A stretch of 64,000 bases of DNA from Roseiarcus sp963774195 (GCA_963774195.1 CAVZDY010000004.1:558001-622000), one strand, 5' to 3'. Shown: positions 18,634-28,363, numbered from the stretch's first letter. Numbers and translations: made by a program. The notes: generated from the letters alone by a model not told the origin.

Positions 18634-19572
18634 TCAAGCCCGGGTGATTGGAAGTTTCGTCCCGGCGACTGCGCGCTCTTCCTTGACCGCCTCTCGGAAG
18701 CGGAAGGCCTTGGCCGGTCGGCCCCCGGTTTCGGAGACCACCCCGTCGGTCTCCTCCACCAGTTCCTGCTGCTCGATCAGGCGGCGGAAGTTCGGCTTGT
18801 GCAGGTTCAACCCCGCAATGGCCTCCACGCAGCGCTGAAGCTGCAGCAGGGTGAAGACCGGCGGCATCAGTTCGAAAACCACCGGATTGTATTTGATCTT
18901 GGCGCGTAGTCGGGCGATGCCCGTCGCAAGGATGCGGCGATGGTCCGCGAACATCGGAAGTCCGAACCCGTTCCTGTCCCGCTCGGGCCCGTTGGCCTCG
19001 GGGACGAGGCCGGCCTCGTAAAGGAGTTCGTATCGCTGCAAGGCGAGTTCCTCGTTCCAACGTCGGCCGTCGAGGCCGAAGGCGATTGCAGCGCGCGTCC
19101 AGCGGATCGCCGCCGACTTCGACGACTGGGCCTCACTCGCCCATCGCCGCAAACCCGGCTCGATCGCCTCCGCGATCACGGACGGGACGCCTGATCGGCG
19201 GTCCTCCCAAGGGAAATAATCGTACCACCCGCGCCAGCCGGCGCCGGGAAGAGCCGTGGACTCTGCCCTGGTAAGTCCGAGATAGCTGATCGAGATCCGC
19301 CAGTCGCTTCCTGCTCCCTGCCCTCGCTCGTGATCGGCGAAAGTGTAGAGCTGCTCAAGGAAGCCGAGCGAGAGCCCGGTCGAGCGTTCGACCCAGGCGC
19401 GCAGGCCGGATTGCAGCGAGCGATGCCCTGCCTCGATTGGGCCGGAGGGCAACTCCCTGCCCTGCTGCACCGTCATCGCGAGCGGACTGGCGTCGGAGAT
19501 GGCGACGAGCACAGCAATGAGCTCGGCGGATACGCTGCTTGCGTGCGTCGGGAGGCCAGGATTTGCTATCAT
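18634..19572 (-). CDS. nrtR: NrtR-type Nudix-related transcriptional regulator of NAD synthesis
   Basis: NrtR regulators combine an N-terminal Nudix-like domain that senses ADP-ribose or NAD metabolites with a C-terminal winged helix. Here residues about 10-150 match the Nudix-like part (ELIAVLVAISD, GLRAWVERSTG, QLYTFADHERG), but the catalytic Nudix box GX5EX7REUXEE is not preserved, as is usual for the regulators. Residues about 220-310 are the winged helix (FTLLQLQRCVEAIAG, NFRRLIEQQELVEET, GGRPAKAFRF). The start at 19572 (MIANPGLP) is preferred; the frame is open to 19686. It lies immediately upstream of nadABC in the same direction. Confidence 0.85.
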   Translation of the reverse strand: MIANPGLPTHASSVSAELIAVLVAISDASPLAMTVQQGRELPSGPIEAGHRSLQSGLRAWVERSTGLSLGFLEQLYTFADHERGQGAGSDWRISISYLGLTRAESTALPGAGWRGWYDYFPWEDRRSGVPSVIAEAIEPGLRRWASEAQSSKSAAIRWTRAAIAFGLDGRRWNEELALQRYELLYEAGLVPEANGPERDRNGFGLPMFADHRRILATGIARLRAKIKYNPVVFELMPPVFTLLQLQRCVEAIAGLNLHKPNFRRLIEQQELVEETDGVVSETGGRPAKAFRFREAVKEERAVAGTKLPITRA

Positions 19573-19907
19573 CGGGGTCGTCGGGGGTTCGCGACCATTA
19601 CGCGCAAAAGCTGACCGCATGGTCAAGGCGGATGGACGGCCGACGTCCGAAGCGGCCAGCTGGACGCAAGCTTGCAGTCGCCTCAAGCACTATTGGATGA
19701 CGACGCGCCGGATGCCCGATCCGGCAGCCGTAAACCCTTGCCGCGAAACTCTCGAACATCAGTGGCTTCGGCGCCAGCTCGAAGCGGATGAACCACGACG
19801 AGTTTCTCTCGTCGCTCAACGGCGGCGCGCACGAAGCGAAGACCCGCGGCTACGAGCCCGCGTAAGCTTTTGGCTGCGAGGTCAGGCTGAACGAAGCCTG
19901 CAACAAC

Positions 19908-19945
19908 AAGGCCCCGTCGAGCACTGCGGTTCGACGGGGCCTTTT
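19908..19945. terminator. Strong intrinsic terminator
   Basis: AAGGCCCCGTCGA (19908-19920) pairs perfectly with TCGACGGGGCCTT (19931-19943), loop of 10 bases, followed by TTTT on the plus strand. It could end transcription of the remnant upstream or, read on the minus strand, of the MFS transporter gene. Confidence 0.8.
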
Positions 19946-20000
19946 GATTGTCGGTGGTGTGGAGGGCTCACGCCCTTTTTTGTTTTGTTCGAACCAGCGC

Positions 20001-20083
20001 CGTCATTGCGAGCGAAGCGAAGCAATCCAGCAGCGCCAAGCGGAACCATGGATTGCTTCGTCGCTGCGCTCCTCGCAATGACG
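20001..20083. repeat. Dispersed inverted repeat B, copy 1
   Basis: Begins CGTCATTGCGAGCGAAGCGA and ends CGCTCCTCGCAATGACG; the two ends are inverted copies, and the internal AGCAATCCA / TGGATTGCT also pair. It would form a long imperfect hairpin. Related copies: 43018-43100 and a diverged one at 62681-62809. Confidence 0.85.
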
Positions 20084-20120
20084 ATGCGACCTAATCGCAA
20101 TTCGCTCTCGCCGGAGCAGA

Positions 20121-21497
20121 TCAATCGCGGTCGTAGCCGTAGACCTCGGGCAAGATGAAGATCGCCGCCAGCAACCCGAGAAGCGGGAAGATCGCGACGA
20201 GCAATGTCGCATTGGCCTGTCCCACCGCGGCGATCACCGACGGGAACAGGAAGATCGCGAGGAAGGACGGCAGCTTGACGAAGATGTAGGCGAAGCCGCT
20301 CGCCGTGCCCCGGTATTCCGGCTTAGCGACGACGGTCGGGATCGTCATGCAGTTCGATGCATCCCAATAGTGCCCCCAAAGCATGCCGGCGGCGGCGATC
20401 GGCAACAGCGCGATGTGCCCGGTGTAAAGGGCCGCGGCCGCAAAAAGCAACGACACGAACACGATGCCGAAGCCCGCGATGCTGATGCCGCGCTGGCCTA
20501 GCTTGGGCGTGAGCAGCGGCCCAACCCAGCCCGAAATCGCCGCGAAGACGTACAGGCCCATCGTCACAAGATCGACGCCCAGGACGGACGAGACGCCCAC
20601 TGCAACGAACAGCGCCGGCAGATAAAACCCGAAGGTCGCGAACTCGCCGCCCTGCGAGAAACAAGCGATCCACCCAAAAATCGTCGCGCGCCAACGAAAC
20701 CGATCCTTGCGGATGTCGGCCAGGAATGCAGTGGGTCGCGGGCGCGGAACGACGACGTCCTCATCCGGCAGCATATCGAGGTTGTCGCCGTACATTTTTT
20801 TCGCGACTTGCTTGGCCTCGCGGAACCGACCCTGACGAACCAGCCACACTGCAGTCTCGGGCAAGTCATGACGCATGATGAAGATGACGAGCGCCGGGAG
20901 GGCGCCCAGGCCCAGGGTTACACGCCAGACGAGTTCATGCGGCAGTTTCGCCAGCAGGAAGATCGCGATCACCGCCAGCGTGAGCACCTCGCCGACCGCG
21001 AACATGAACTGCCAACGGTTGCCCATCACCTCTCGTTTGCCTTTGGGCATCGATTCCATGATGTAGGTGTAGCCGTTGGAAATGTCGCTCCCGAGCGGGA
21101 CGCCGAGCGCAAAGCGAACGACCACCAGCCAGGCGACGTTGGTGACGAACGCCTGAGCGACCGCCAGCACGATGAAGAGGATCATCGTCGACAGGAACAT
21201 CACCCGGCGCCCAAGCTTATCCGAGAGCCAGCCCCCGATGAGCGCGCCGATCAAGGCGCCGCCCTGCGTTCCCGCGCCGGCCAAACCCAGCAGCAAGGGA
21301 TCAGGGTTGTATTGCTCCTTGATGAAAACAAGCACGAACGCGATAGCGTAGAGGTCCCACGCTTCCACGAGGATCGAAGAGATCATGAGCCAACCCACGC
21401 GATCGCCGCTCGGGTTGTATTTCGCCACGAGATGCCGGACAGCTCCGTCCATCGCCGCTTTAGTCGTCGCCGTCATCGACAAGCTCGCTTCCTCCAT
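20121..21497 (-). CDS. MFS transporter, sugar/organic acid porter type
   Basis: A 458-residue integral membrane permease with about 12 hydrophobic helices. Family marks include GGWLSDKLGRR after helix 2 and RFALGVPLGSDISNGYTYIMES in helix 4. The central loop after helix 6 is hydrophilic (PETAVWLVRQGRFREAKQVAKK). It is divergent from the enolase-superfamily dehydratase across a 182-base shared promoter region, so its likely substrate is a sugar acid processed by that enzyme. Start ATG 21497; ATG 21476 is an alternative. Confidence 0.85.
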   Translation of the reverse strand: MEEASLSMTATTKAAMDGAVRHLVAKYNPSGDRVGWLMISSILVEAWDLYAIAFVLVFIKEQYNPDPLLLGLAGAGTQGGALIGALIGGWLSDKLGRRVMFLSTMILFIVLAVAQAFVTNVAWLVVVRFALGVPLGSDISNGYTYIMESMPKGKREVMGNRWQFMFAVGEVLTLAVIAIFLLAKLPHELVWRVTLGLGALPALVIFIMRHDLPETAVWLVRQGRFREAKQVAKKMYGDNLDMLPDEDVVVPRPRPTAFLADIRKDRFRWRATIFGWIACFSQGGEFATFGFYLPALFVAVGVSSVLGVDLVTMGLYVFAAISGWVGPLLTPKLGQRGISIAGFGIVFVSLLFAAAALYTGHIALLPIAAAGMLWGHYWDASNCMTIPTVVAKPEYRGTASGFAYIFVKLPSFLAIFLFPSVIAAVGQANATLLVAIFPLLGLLAAIFILPEVYGYDRD

Positions 21498-21550
21498 TCC
21501 TTCTCTTTTGTTCGGCGCATGCGCATGGGCCGTGAGCTCAAGAGATATCG

Positions 21551-21623
21551 ACCTGCAGATTTGTCAACCCGCGCGCGAAGTCACCCTTTGGATTCACAAA
21601 ATCGTGTTGATCACCTGCAGATT
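21551..21623. promoter_or_regulatory. Direct repeats ACCTGCAGATT in the MFS/dehydratase promoter region
   Basis: ACCTGCAGATT occurs at 21551-21561 and again at 21613-21623, 62 bases apart in the divergent promoter. Such spacing could suit a regulator that loops or binds as two dimers. No regulator gene is adjacent. Confidence 0.35.
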
Positions 21624-21679
21624 GCCGCCGACGAGCCCGCGCGGAATCGTGTCAGAACGTCCCCCGGAAGGAGACGCGC

Positions 21680-22882
21680 ATGAAGATCACAGCGCTCGAA
21701 ACGATTCGAATCGACGAGTTCCCCAACCTCATCTGGCTCCAGGTCCATACCGACGAGGGGATCACGGGGCTCGGCGAGACGTTCTTTCTCGCCAAGTCAG
21801 TAGAGGCCTATGTGCATGAGGCGCTGGCGCCGAAACTGATCGGTCGCGATCCGCTGGAAATTGACCGGATCTCGAAAGAGCTTACAGGATATCTCGGCTT
21901 CCGCTCGACGGGCGTCGAAATGCGCGGCAACTCTGCGCTCGACATCGCGCTTTGGGATTTGTTCGGCAAGGCGACGGGTCAGCCGCTCGCGCAATTGCTT
22001 GGCGGATTCTCGCGCAAGCAGATCCGAACCTACAACACCTGCGCCGGCACCTCCTACATGCGCAAGGCGATCGGGCAGACGACCGCCAACTATGGGACCA
22101 ATACGGCGGCCCGGACGGACTACGACGATCTCAACGGCTTCCTGCATCGCGCCGACGAATTGGCGCAGGAACTGCTGAGCGAGGGAATCACGGCCATGAA
22201 GATTTGGCCGTTCGATCACGCCGCGGAGAAGACCGCCGGCACATACATCTCGCCGGCGGACCTGAAGGCCGCCCTCGTTCCCTTCGAGAAGATTCGCAAG
22301 GCGGTCGGCGACAAGATCGACATCATGGTCGAGTTTCACTCGATGTGGCAATTGCTGCCCGCAATGACGATCGCGCGCGCCCTCGCGCCGTTCAACACGT
22401 TCTGGCACGAAGATCCGATCAAGATGGACAGCCTCGGCTCGCTCAAGCGATACGCGGAGGCGTCGATCGCGCCGATCTGCGCGTCGGAGACTTTGGGAAG
22501 CCGCTTCGCGTTTCGCGATCTTCTGGAGACGGGTGTCGCCGGCGTCGTGATGCTGGACATCGCGTGGTGCGGCGGCATTTCCGAGGCGAAGAAAATCGCT
22601 TCGATGGCTGAAGCCTGGCACCTGCCGGTGGCGCCGCACGATTGCACCGGGCCCGTCGTTCTCGCGGCTTCGACGCATCTCTCGCTCAACGCGCCGAACG
22701 CTTTGGTTCAGGAGAGCGTGCGCGCCTATTATCGAACCTGGTATCGCGACCTCGTCACCGCACTGCCCGAGGTGAAGGACGGCTACATATCGGCGCCCCC
22801 AGGCGCCGGGCACGGGCTCGAACTCGCGCCCGATCTCGACAAGCAGTTCACCACAACGCGCATCGTGAGCCCCGCGAATTAG
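21680..22882 (+). CDS. Mandelate racemase/muconate lactonizing-type dehydratase (enolase superfamily)
   Basis: A 400-residue enzyme that abstracts a proton alpha to a carboxylate, most often dehydrating a sugar acid. The N-terminal capping domain (residues 1-125) is followed by the barrel. Metal ligands are visible in MVEFHS, WHEDPI and CASETLG; the catalytic His is in VAPHDCTGP. At the second-strand site KIWPFD occurs, so the usual KxK pair is altered. This pattern suits the dehydratase branch, not racemases. GGAAGGAGA precedes the ATG. Substrate unknown; the neighbouring MFS transporter is the best clue. Confidence 0.85.
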   Translation: MKITALETIRIDEFPNLIWLQVHTDEGITGLGETFFLAKSVEAYVHEALAPKLIGRDPLEIDRISKELTGYLGFRSTGVEMRGNSALDIALWDLFGKATGQPLAQLLGGFSRKQIRTYNTCAGTSYMRKAIGQTTANYGTNTAARTDYDDLNGFLHRADELAQELLSEGITAMKIWPFDHAAEKTAGTYISPADLKAALVPFEKIRKAVGDKIDIMVEFHSMWQLLPAMTIARALAPFNTFWHEDPIKMDSLGSLKRYAEASIAPICASETLGSRFAFRDLLETGVAGVVMLDIAWCGGISEAKKIASMAEAWHLPVAPHDCTGPVVLAASTHLSLNAPNALVQESVRAYYRTWYRDLVTALPEVKDGYISAPPGAGHGLELAPDLDKQFTTTRIVSPAN

Positions 22883-22884
22883 AC

Positions 22885-22972
22885 TGTCATGCCCGCGAAA
22901 GCGGGCATCCAGGAGTCAGAGGGCGAAGGCCTGCGGCGGTTGTCTGGACCCCCGCTTTCGCGGGGGTGACAG
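22885..22972 (-). repeat. Dispersed palindromic repeat A, copy 3 (inverted)
   Basis: Starts TGTCATGCCCGCGAAAGCGG and ends CGCTTTCGCGGGGGTGACAG, the reverse orientation of copies 1, 2 and 4. It separates the convergent dehydratase and the ABC substrate-binding gene and could serve as a bidirectional 3' structure. Confidence 0.85.
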
Positions 22973-23087
22973 CAGCACCGCGTCCTTGTGTATGGGCGCT
23001 CTGACGAACGCCCGAATGCGCAACTCGATCAGAAGTCCGGCCTCAAGGGCCGGACCGTCCTTCTTGCAATCGCCGACCCCCACCAAA

Positions 23088-24191
23088 TTACTTGACGCCC
23101 CAAATCTTCTTGTAGACGTCGCGATAGCCGTTGTTCGGATCGAAGACGTTGTCGGGGCCGCCGTCGAAGGCGATGTTGTCGGCGGTGACGAGATGGATGT
23201 TCGAGACGTAACCCGACCACGGCTGCTTGGCGAAGGCGCGGTTGAGTTCGTCAACCAATTGCCAGCCTTGCTCGTGCAGCGGCTCCGGCACGGTGGCCAT
23301 CTGATATTGCTTCGAGCGAATCCGCTGGAAGGCCAATTCCGAGCCGTCCCCCGCCGAAATGTTCTTCGGCGTATCGGTACCCGACTTGCCGGCCGCGCTC
23401 AGCGACGGTCCCATGAAATCGTAATAGAGATCGTTGACCGCGAGCGAATAGGTCCACTTGTCGCCGAAGCGCTGCAGCAGCGACGTCGTGAGCTGCGGCG
23501 TGCGGGTGGAGGCCTCGCTCATCGGCGTATCCTCGAGGCTGAGCACCGTGCAGCCGCCGCATTTCTTGATTGCGGCCTCCATCATGCGCGCCTTGCCGAT
23601 CGCCATCGCGTAGACTGAATCGCCGAAGATCACGACGCCGGCCTTGCCGTGCGAGTCGGCGATGGCGAGATCGGCCGCCGTTTCCGCGACATCGGCGATG
23701 CGCGTGTTGACGTTGGCGAACATGCCGGTCTTCGAATCCGGCCCGGGTTCGATCGTCGCATGCCAGCCCACGAAGGGAATGCCCGCGTCCCTCACACCGG
23801 CCAACGCGGCGTTCTGCTCGATCGCGTCGAAGCCGCCGACAACGATCCCGTCCGGCTTCAGGGCGATCGCCTGATTGAGCGCCGCGGTGCGGCCGGAGAT
23901 CTCGCCTTGGCCGTCAATGATGCGCAGGTTCCAGCCGATCGCCTTCGCCGCCTCCTCGACGCCGCGCGAGACGCCCTCGGTGCCGCCGTTCTTCATGTCG
24001 CCGGCGACGTAGATGATGGTCTTGCCGGGCGCCGCCTTGGGGCCGGTGGTCGGGCCGTCCCACTTGCCCGCTTTCTGGGTCGCCCCGGCGACCTTGGCGT
24101 TCGCTGCGTCCATCTGGTCGTCCGCCCACGCCGCCGACGCGACGAGAACGGCAAGCGCCGCAACTCCACCCAGGAACAGATGTCTCCTCAT
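23088..24191 (-). CDS. CUT2 sugar ABC transporter 1, substrate-binding protein
   Basis: A 367-residue periplasmic-binding protein of the ribose type (Peripla_BP_4). Signal peptide MRRHLFLGG...ASAAWA-DD. The binding fold includes TIIYVAGDMKNGG, LKPDGIVVGGFDA and VVIFGDSVYAMAIGKARMM. The start at 24191 overlaps the permease stop by four bases; the longer frame to 24419 is read-through of the permease. The gene order ATPase, permease, binding protein puts the binding protein last, which is unusual. The ligand cannot be told. Confidence 0.9.
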   Translation of the reverse strand: MRRHLFLGGVAALAVLVASAAWADDQMDAANAKVAGATQKAGKWDGPTTGPKAAPGKTIIYVAGDMKNGGTEGVSRGVEEAAKAIGWNLRIIDGQGEISGRTAALNQAIALKPDGIVVGGFDAIEQNAALAGVRDAGIPFVGWHATIEPGPDSKTGMFANVNTRIADVAETAADLAIADSHGKAGVVIFGDSVYAMAIGKARMMEAAIKKCGGCTVLSLEDTPMSEASTRTPQLTTSLLQRFGDKWTYSLAVNDLYYDFMGPSLSAAGKSGTDTPKNISAGDGSELAFQRIRSKQYQMATVPEPLHEQGWQLVDELNRAFAKQPWSGYVSNIHLVTADNIAFDGGPDNVFDPNNGYRDVYKKIWGVK

Positions 24192-25282
24192 TGCGTATTC
24201 CCTCTCTCCAGTGTCCGCGGCGCGGTTGCGTCGCGGATGCTCCCTGCTTGTGGGGAGCGCGCGGCTGTTACGCGCTTGCGTTGCGCGTAGCCCGCAATTC
24301 CGATGGCGACCAAGAGCGTGAGCCCATTGAACAGGGGTTCGACCCAGAACGAGCCGCCGAGTTGCTGAATCCCGGATATGCCGATCGCCAAGATGACGAC
24401 GCCGACCAGCGTGCCCCACACGTTGACGCGGCCAGGCTTGATCGTGGTCGAGCCGAGAAAGGCGCCGACAAGAGCGGGCAGCAGGAATTCAAGCCCGACG
24501 CTCGCCTGACCGATGCGCAGCCTGGAGGCCAGGATGACGCCCGCCGCCGCCGTCAAGAATCCCGAGCAGACGAAGGCGGCGATCGTGTAGCGGCGGACCG
24601 GGATCCCGTTGAGCGCTGCGGCTTTCGGATTAGCGCCGATCGCGTAGAAGTAGCGGCCGATCGGCAAATATTCGAGCACGAACCAGAGCGTCACCGCTAG
24701 CGCCAGCACATAGAAGCCGGTCACGGGCATGCCGAGCCACCGGGCGCCGCTGATCGAAAAGAAGCCGTCGGGTAGTTGCCCGATGATCTGGCGTCCCTTC
24801 GAATGCCACATAGCCACGGCGTAGAGCACGGTGCCCGTGCCGAGCGTGGCGATGAAGCTGTCGATCTGGGCAATCTCGACCAAAATGCCGTTGAGGAAAC
24901 CAACGGCCGATCCCAGCGCCAAGACGATCAGCGCGGCCAGCGGCCACGGCACGCCGTACCAAACCTGCAGACTGATCGCCAGAATGTGCCACAGGACGAT
25001 CCCGTAGCCGATCGTAAGGTCGATCTTGCCCGTCACCATCGGGATCATCACCGCTAGCGACAGAATCGCGATGATCGCCTTGTCGGAGACGATCGACCGG
25101 ACGTTGAGCAACGTCGGAAACGTCTCGGGCAGGATGAGCGAGAAGAAGACCCCGAGCAGAACGGCCATCACCACCAGCCCATAGACCGGCAGCAGGCGGA
25201 TCATGCGAGCGACCGGCGAGAGTGGAGCAAGCTCCGCGCGGGTGGGCTCGAGGGCGTTCGATTTGACGGAATTGGTGGCCAT
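24188..25282 (-). CDS. CUT2 sugar ABC transporter 1, permease
   Basis: A 364-residue RbsC-type inner-membrane permease with about ten hydrophobic helices. Landmarks are the start of the core fold (SLAVMIPMVTGKIDLTIG), the YAIGANPKAAALNGIPV loop typical of the family and contacting the ATPase, and ALVGAFLGSTTIKPGRVNVWGT. It lies 16 bases after the ATPase stop and overlaps the binding-protein start by four bases. Confidence 0.92.
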   Translation of the reverse strand: MATNSVKSNALEPTRAELAPLSPVARMIRLLPVYGLVVMAVLLGVFFSLILPETFPTLLNVRSIVSDKAIIAILSLAVMIPMVTGKIDLTIGYGIVLWHILAISLQVWYGVPWPLAALIVLALGSAVGFLNGILVEIAQIDSFIATLGTGTVLYAVAMWHSKGRQIIGQLPDGFFSISGARWLGMPVTGFYVLALAVTLWFVLEYLPIGRYFYAIGANPKAAALNGIPVRRYTIAAFVCSGFLTAAAGVILASRLRIGQASVGLEFLLPALVGAFLGSTTIKPGRVNVWGTLVGVVILAIGISGIQQLGGSFWVEPLFNGLTLLVAIGIAGYAQRKRVTAARSPQAGSIRDATAPRTLERGNTQ

Positions 25283-25298
25283 GGGAACGTCGCTCGCC

Positions 25299-26797
25299 TC
25301 AGGCTGCTTCGGAAGCCGAGGCGGCGGTGATGACCGCCTCGGTGGTCAAAGCGTCGCCGGTCAATTCCGCGATGATGCGACCGCGGTTGAAGACCAGCGC
25401 TCGGTCGCAGATCTGCGCGACCTCTTCAAAATCGGTGGAGACGACGACCACGGCGAGCCCCTCATCGAGCGCGCGCGCGATCAGCCGGTAAATCTCGGCC
25501 TTGGCGCCGACGTCGACGCCCGCAGTCGGATCTTCCGCCACCAACAGGCGACGCCCCGTCGCGAGCCACCGTCCGACGACGACCTTTTGCTGATTGCCGC
25601 CCGAAAGATTTCTCGATCGGCAGATCGGGCGCGTTCGGCTGAAGGTTCACGGAACGGCCGACCGCTTCCGCCTGCGACGCTTCGGCGCGCGGCGATAGAG
25701 GCGACAGCAGGCCGCGCCCCGACGCGCCGGGATTGAGAAAGGCGTTCTCCCGCACGCTGAGCGAGCCCGCGACGGATTCCTCCGCCCGATCCCGCGCCAT
25801 CATGCCGACGCCGAGGCGAACGGCGGCATGCGGCGTCGTAAGGTCGTAGCGCTCTCCATCGAGGACGATTTCGCCGCGATGCGCGATCGCGCCGAACAGC
25901 GCGCGGCCGATTTCTTCCTGTCCGGCGCCGCGCAATCCGACGAGGCCGAGCAGCTCGCCCTGGCGGAGCTCGAAATCGACGGGGCCCGCATGCTCCGTCG
26001 CGAGGTCTGACACCGTGACGCGGCGCTCGCCCAATGGGCGGCCCTTCTTCTCAAAAGCGTCGAAGGTCGAGCGGCCGACGATCAGCTTGACCAGTTGGTC
26101 GGGCGTCGTCTCGGCGACCGCCTCGACGCCGACGACACGACCGTCCCGCAACACGACCACGCGATCCGCGATGCGAAATATTTCGTCGAGCCGGTGCGAC
26201 ACGTAGATCATGCCGACGTTGCGCGCCTTCAGCGTCCGCATCGCCGCGAACAGCCGCTCCACCTCGTCGGCCGGCAGGCTCGCAGTCGGCTCGTCGAGGA
26301 CAAGGAAATCGCAGTTCGCGACCAGGGCGCGGGCGATCGCCACCAGCGACTTCTCGGTCCGGCTCAGGGTTTGGACGCGGGTCTCCGGATCGAGATCGCA
26401 TCCGACGAGTTGCAGCGCCTCGCGCGCGAATTTAGCGGATGCGGCCCAATCGATGACGCCGAGCGCGCCGAGCCACGCCGAACGCGCGAACCCCCTGGCG
26501 AGACCGACATTCTCCGCCACCGTCATCCATTCGATGAGCCCAAGGTCCTGGTGAATGAAGGACACCGCCTGCCGAGCGGCGTGATGATAGGGGACGGCGC
26601 CGAGCGTTATCGCACCCGAATCGGCCGCGTGGACGCCGCCGAGCACCTTGATGAGCGTCGACTTGCCGGCCCCGTTCTCGCCCAGCAACGCGACGATCTC
26701 GCCGCGCGCCACCTCGAAGCTGACGCCCTTCAAAGCCTGTGTGCCGCCGAACGCCTTGGCCACGTTCTCGAATTCGAAGCACGCCGTCCGGCGCCAT
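25299..26797 (-). CDS. CUT2 sugar ABC transporter 1, ATPase (two frame breaks)
   Basis: An RbsA/XylG-type tandem ATPase of about 498 residues once two +1 shifts are corrected. The real start is ATG 26797 (MAPDGVL, preceded by GGGGAGGGG); one extra base at 26777-26778 separates it from EFENVAKAFGG. Half 1 has Walker A GENGAGKST and Walker B LVLDEPTAS. The second break, at 25609-25611, falls inside the signature of half 2: the sequence reads EKSFGRQS where removing one base gives LSGGNQQK. The last 82 codons (AEDPTAGVDVGAK...) continue in the third frame. Homopolymer positions suggest sequence error. Confidence 0.85.
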
Positions 26798-26968
26798 CCG
26801 TCCCCTCCCCGCGCTCCTTCGATGCGCGCATCCGGCTCTTCGTCCGGCAGGTCAACTGTGGAGCCCAGCCAGTCGGGAGTGTCAAGTCGGCTCGATCATC
26901 ACAGGCGATTGATCGGAGATTTGAGGGCCGTAGCCGCGAGGGACTTCGGCGCCAACCTCGTCTCCGTT

Positions 26969-28288
26969 TCACTTTTCACGGAAGGCGAGGGCGAGCTTAT
27001 CCGTCAGCGGTTGGGAGAGGTAGGCGATCGCGCTCCGGGCCTCGCCGCGAATGAGAACCTCGGCCGGCATGCCTGGGAACAGTTCCTTGCCATGCAACTT
27101 CGTCGCCTCGTTGACCGGAATATCGATCTTCACCTTGAAATAGGCTTGGCCCGAGCGTTCGTCCTTCACCTCATCAGGGGAAACGCTGGCGACCGTGCCT
27201 TCGAGTTCCGGCGGAGTGGGAAGCTTCAGTGAGGTCAGTCGCACGGTCGCGGGTTGACCCGGATGGACTTCGTCGGCGTCGCCAGGGCTGATGTTCGCCG
27301 TCACCAGAAGCGGGTCATTGTTGGGAATGATCGACATCACGGTCTGCCCTGGGGCGATCACGCCGCCCAGGGTGTGTACGGCGAGTTCGTTGACATAGCC
27401 CGTCCGCGGAGCCTTGATCTCCAAGCGTTGCAATCGGTCCAGGGAGGCTGCGCGCTCCTGTTCGGCCTCGGCGATCTTCCCGACGACGGATTGCAACTGG
27501 GTCAGGATGTCCGACTGGCCGCTCTTCTTCGTCTCGGCGATCCTGAATTCGGCCTCCGCGAGCTGCGAGTGGGCGCTCGCGATGCGCGCTTCGGTGTCGC
27601 CGATTTCCCCTTGCAGGCGGCTCGCCTCCCGCTCCGTCTGGCGCAGGACCGTGCGGCGGATGAGCCTCATTTGGTCGAGCGCTTGCTGGTCCTCGAGATC
27701 GGCGGCGACCTGCTGCAACTCGTCCTGCACGGCCTTGAGCTGCTGGGAAAGCCCGCTGACCTGCGTCTCAACTTGAGTGTGGCGTTCGGCGAGTTGCGCC
27801 AACTGACTCGCCCGCGTCGAGCGCTTGTCGTCCAGCAGCGTCTGCCGGGCGGCGATGCTCGTGCGCAAAATCTCCAGCGCTTTTGCGCCCGCTACGGGAG
27901 GCGCTGGAATGGCGATTGTCGCCACGTCTTGCTGCTCGGCCTCGAGCCGCGCTCGCTCGGCGACGAGGTCGATGAGCTTGCGCTCGACGATACGGGTCTC
28001 GCTCGCGACCTTCGCGGCGTCGAGGCGAATGAGCACATGGCCCTCTTTCACCAGTTCGCCCTCATGCACGAGTATCGCCCCGACGACGCCGCCCTCCGGG
28101 TGCTGGATAGCCTGGGCGTTCGACTTCACAGCGAAGGTGCCCGAGGCGACGATCGCGCTGTCGATCTCGGTCGTCGCGGCCCATTGCACGACGCCCCCGC
28201 ACATCAACGCGACGCTCGCCAAGAATATGCGCACCAGGTTGCGGATGGAGCGTTCATTGGCTGCGAGGTCGGCGTTGAAGTCGGTCAT
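26969..28288 (-). CDS. Type I secretion membrane-fusion (HlyD-family) adaptor
   Basis: A 439-residue periplasmic adaptor linking the secretion ATPase to an outer-membrane channel. It has a short cytoplasmic N-terminus, one membrane helix (VRIFLASVALMCGGVVQW), a lipoyl half-motif (GGVVGAILVHEGELVKEGHVLI split around G-x-L), a long coiled coil (residues about 100-285), the second lipoyl half (LEIKAPRTGYVNEL) and a beta-barrel/C-terminal domain. The ATG at 28288 has GGAGG before it; the frame from 28378 would overlap the ATPase stop. A CRP-like box (28364-28379) lies upstream. No outer-membrane TolC-like gene is nearby. Confidence 0.92.
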   Translation of the reverse strand: MTDFNADLAANERSIRNLVRIFLASVALMCGGVVQWAATTEIDSAIVASGTFAVKSNAQAIQHPEGGVVGAILVHEGELVKEGHVLIRLDAAKVASETRIVERKLIDLVAERARLEAEQQDVATIAIPAPPVAGAKALEILRTSIAARQTLLDDKRSTRASQLAQLAERHTQVETQVSGLSQQLKAVQDELQQVAADLEDQQALDQMRLIRRTVLRQTEREASRLQGEIGDTEARIASAHSQLAEAEFRIAETKKSGQSDILTQLQSVVGKIAEAEQERAASLDRLQRLEIKAPRTGYVNELAVHTLGGVIAPGQTVMSIIPNNDPLLVTANISPGDADEVHPGQPATVRLTSLKLPTPPELEGTVASVSPDEVKDERSGQAYFKVKIDIPVNEATKLHGKELFPGMPAEVLIRGEARSAIAYLSQPLTDKLALAFREK

Positions 28289-28363
28289 CTCGGCCTCCTC
28301 GCGGCGGAGCGTGGCCTCGCCGCAATGTCGACTGGGACCATGGCCTCCGGCGCGCCGCGGCGC

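Larger units (their letters stand above)
19573..20120. other. Intergenic region with possible coding remnant, terminator and repeat
   Basis: No intact gene. A plus-strand frame from about 19732 to 19865 ends in MNHDEFLSSLNGGAHEAK... and may be the tail of a lost gene, but I do not recognise it. It is followed by a strong hairpin (19908-19945) and repeat B copy 1. Confidence 0.35.

Noticed and set aside
19732..19865. Possible small gene ahead of the strong terminator
   Set aside because: The frame starts right after a stop, has no clear start signal, and I could not assign it to any family, so it is only mentioned as a remnant.
25609..25611. Programmed ribosomal frameshift in the ABC ATPase
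   Set aside because: The break is inside the ABC signature motif, has no slippery heptamer context I can recognise, and belongs to a set of nine +1 breaks in unrelated genes; sequence error is simpler.
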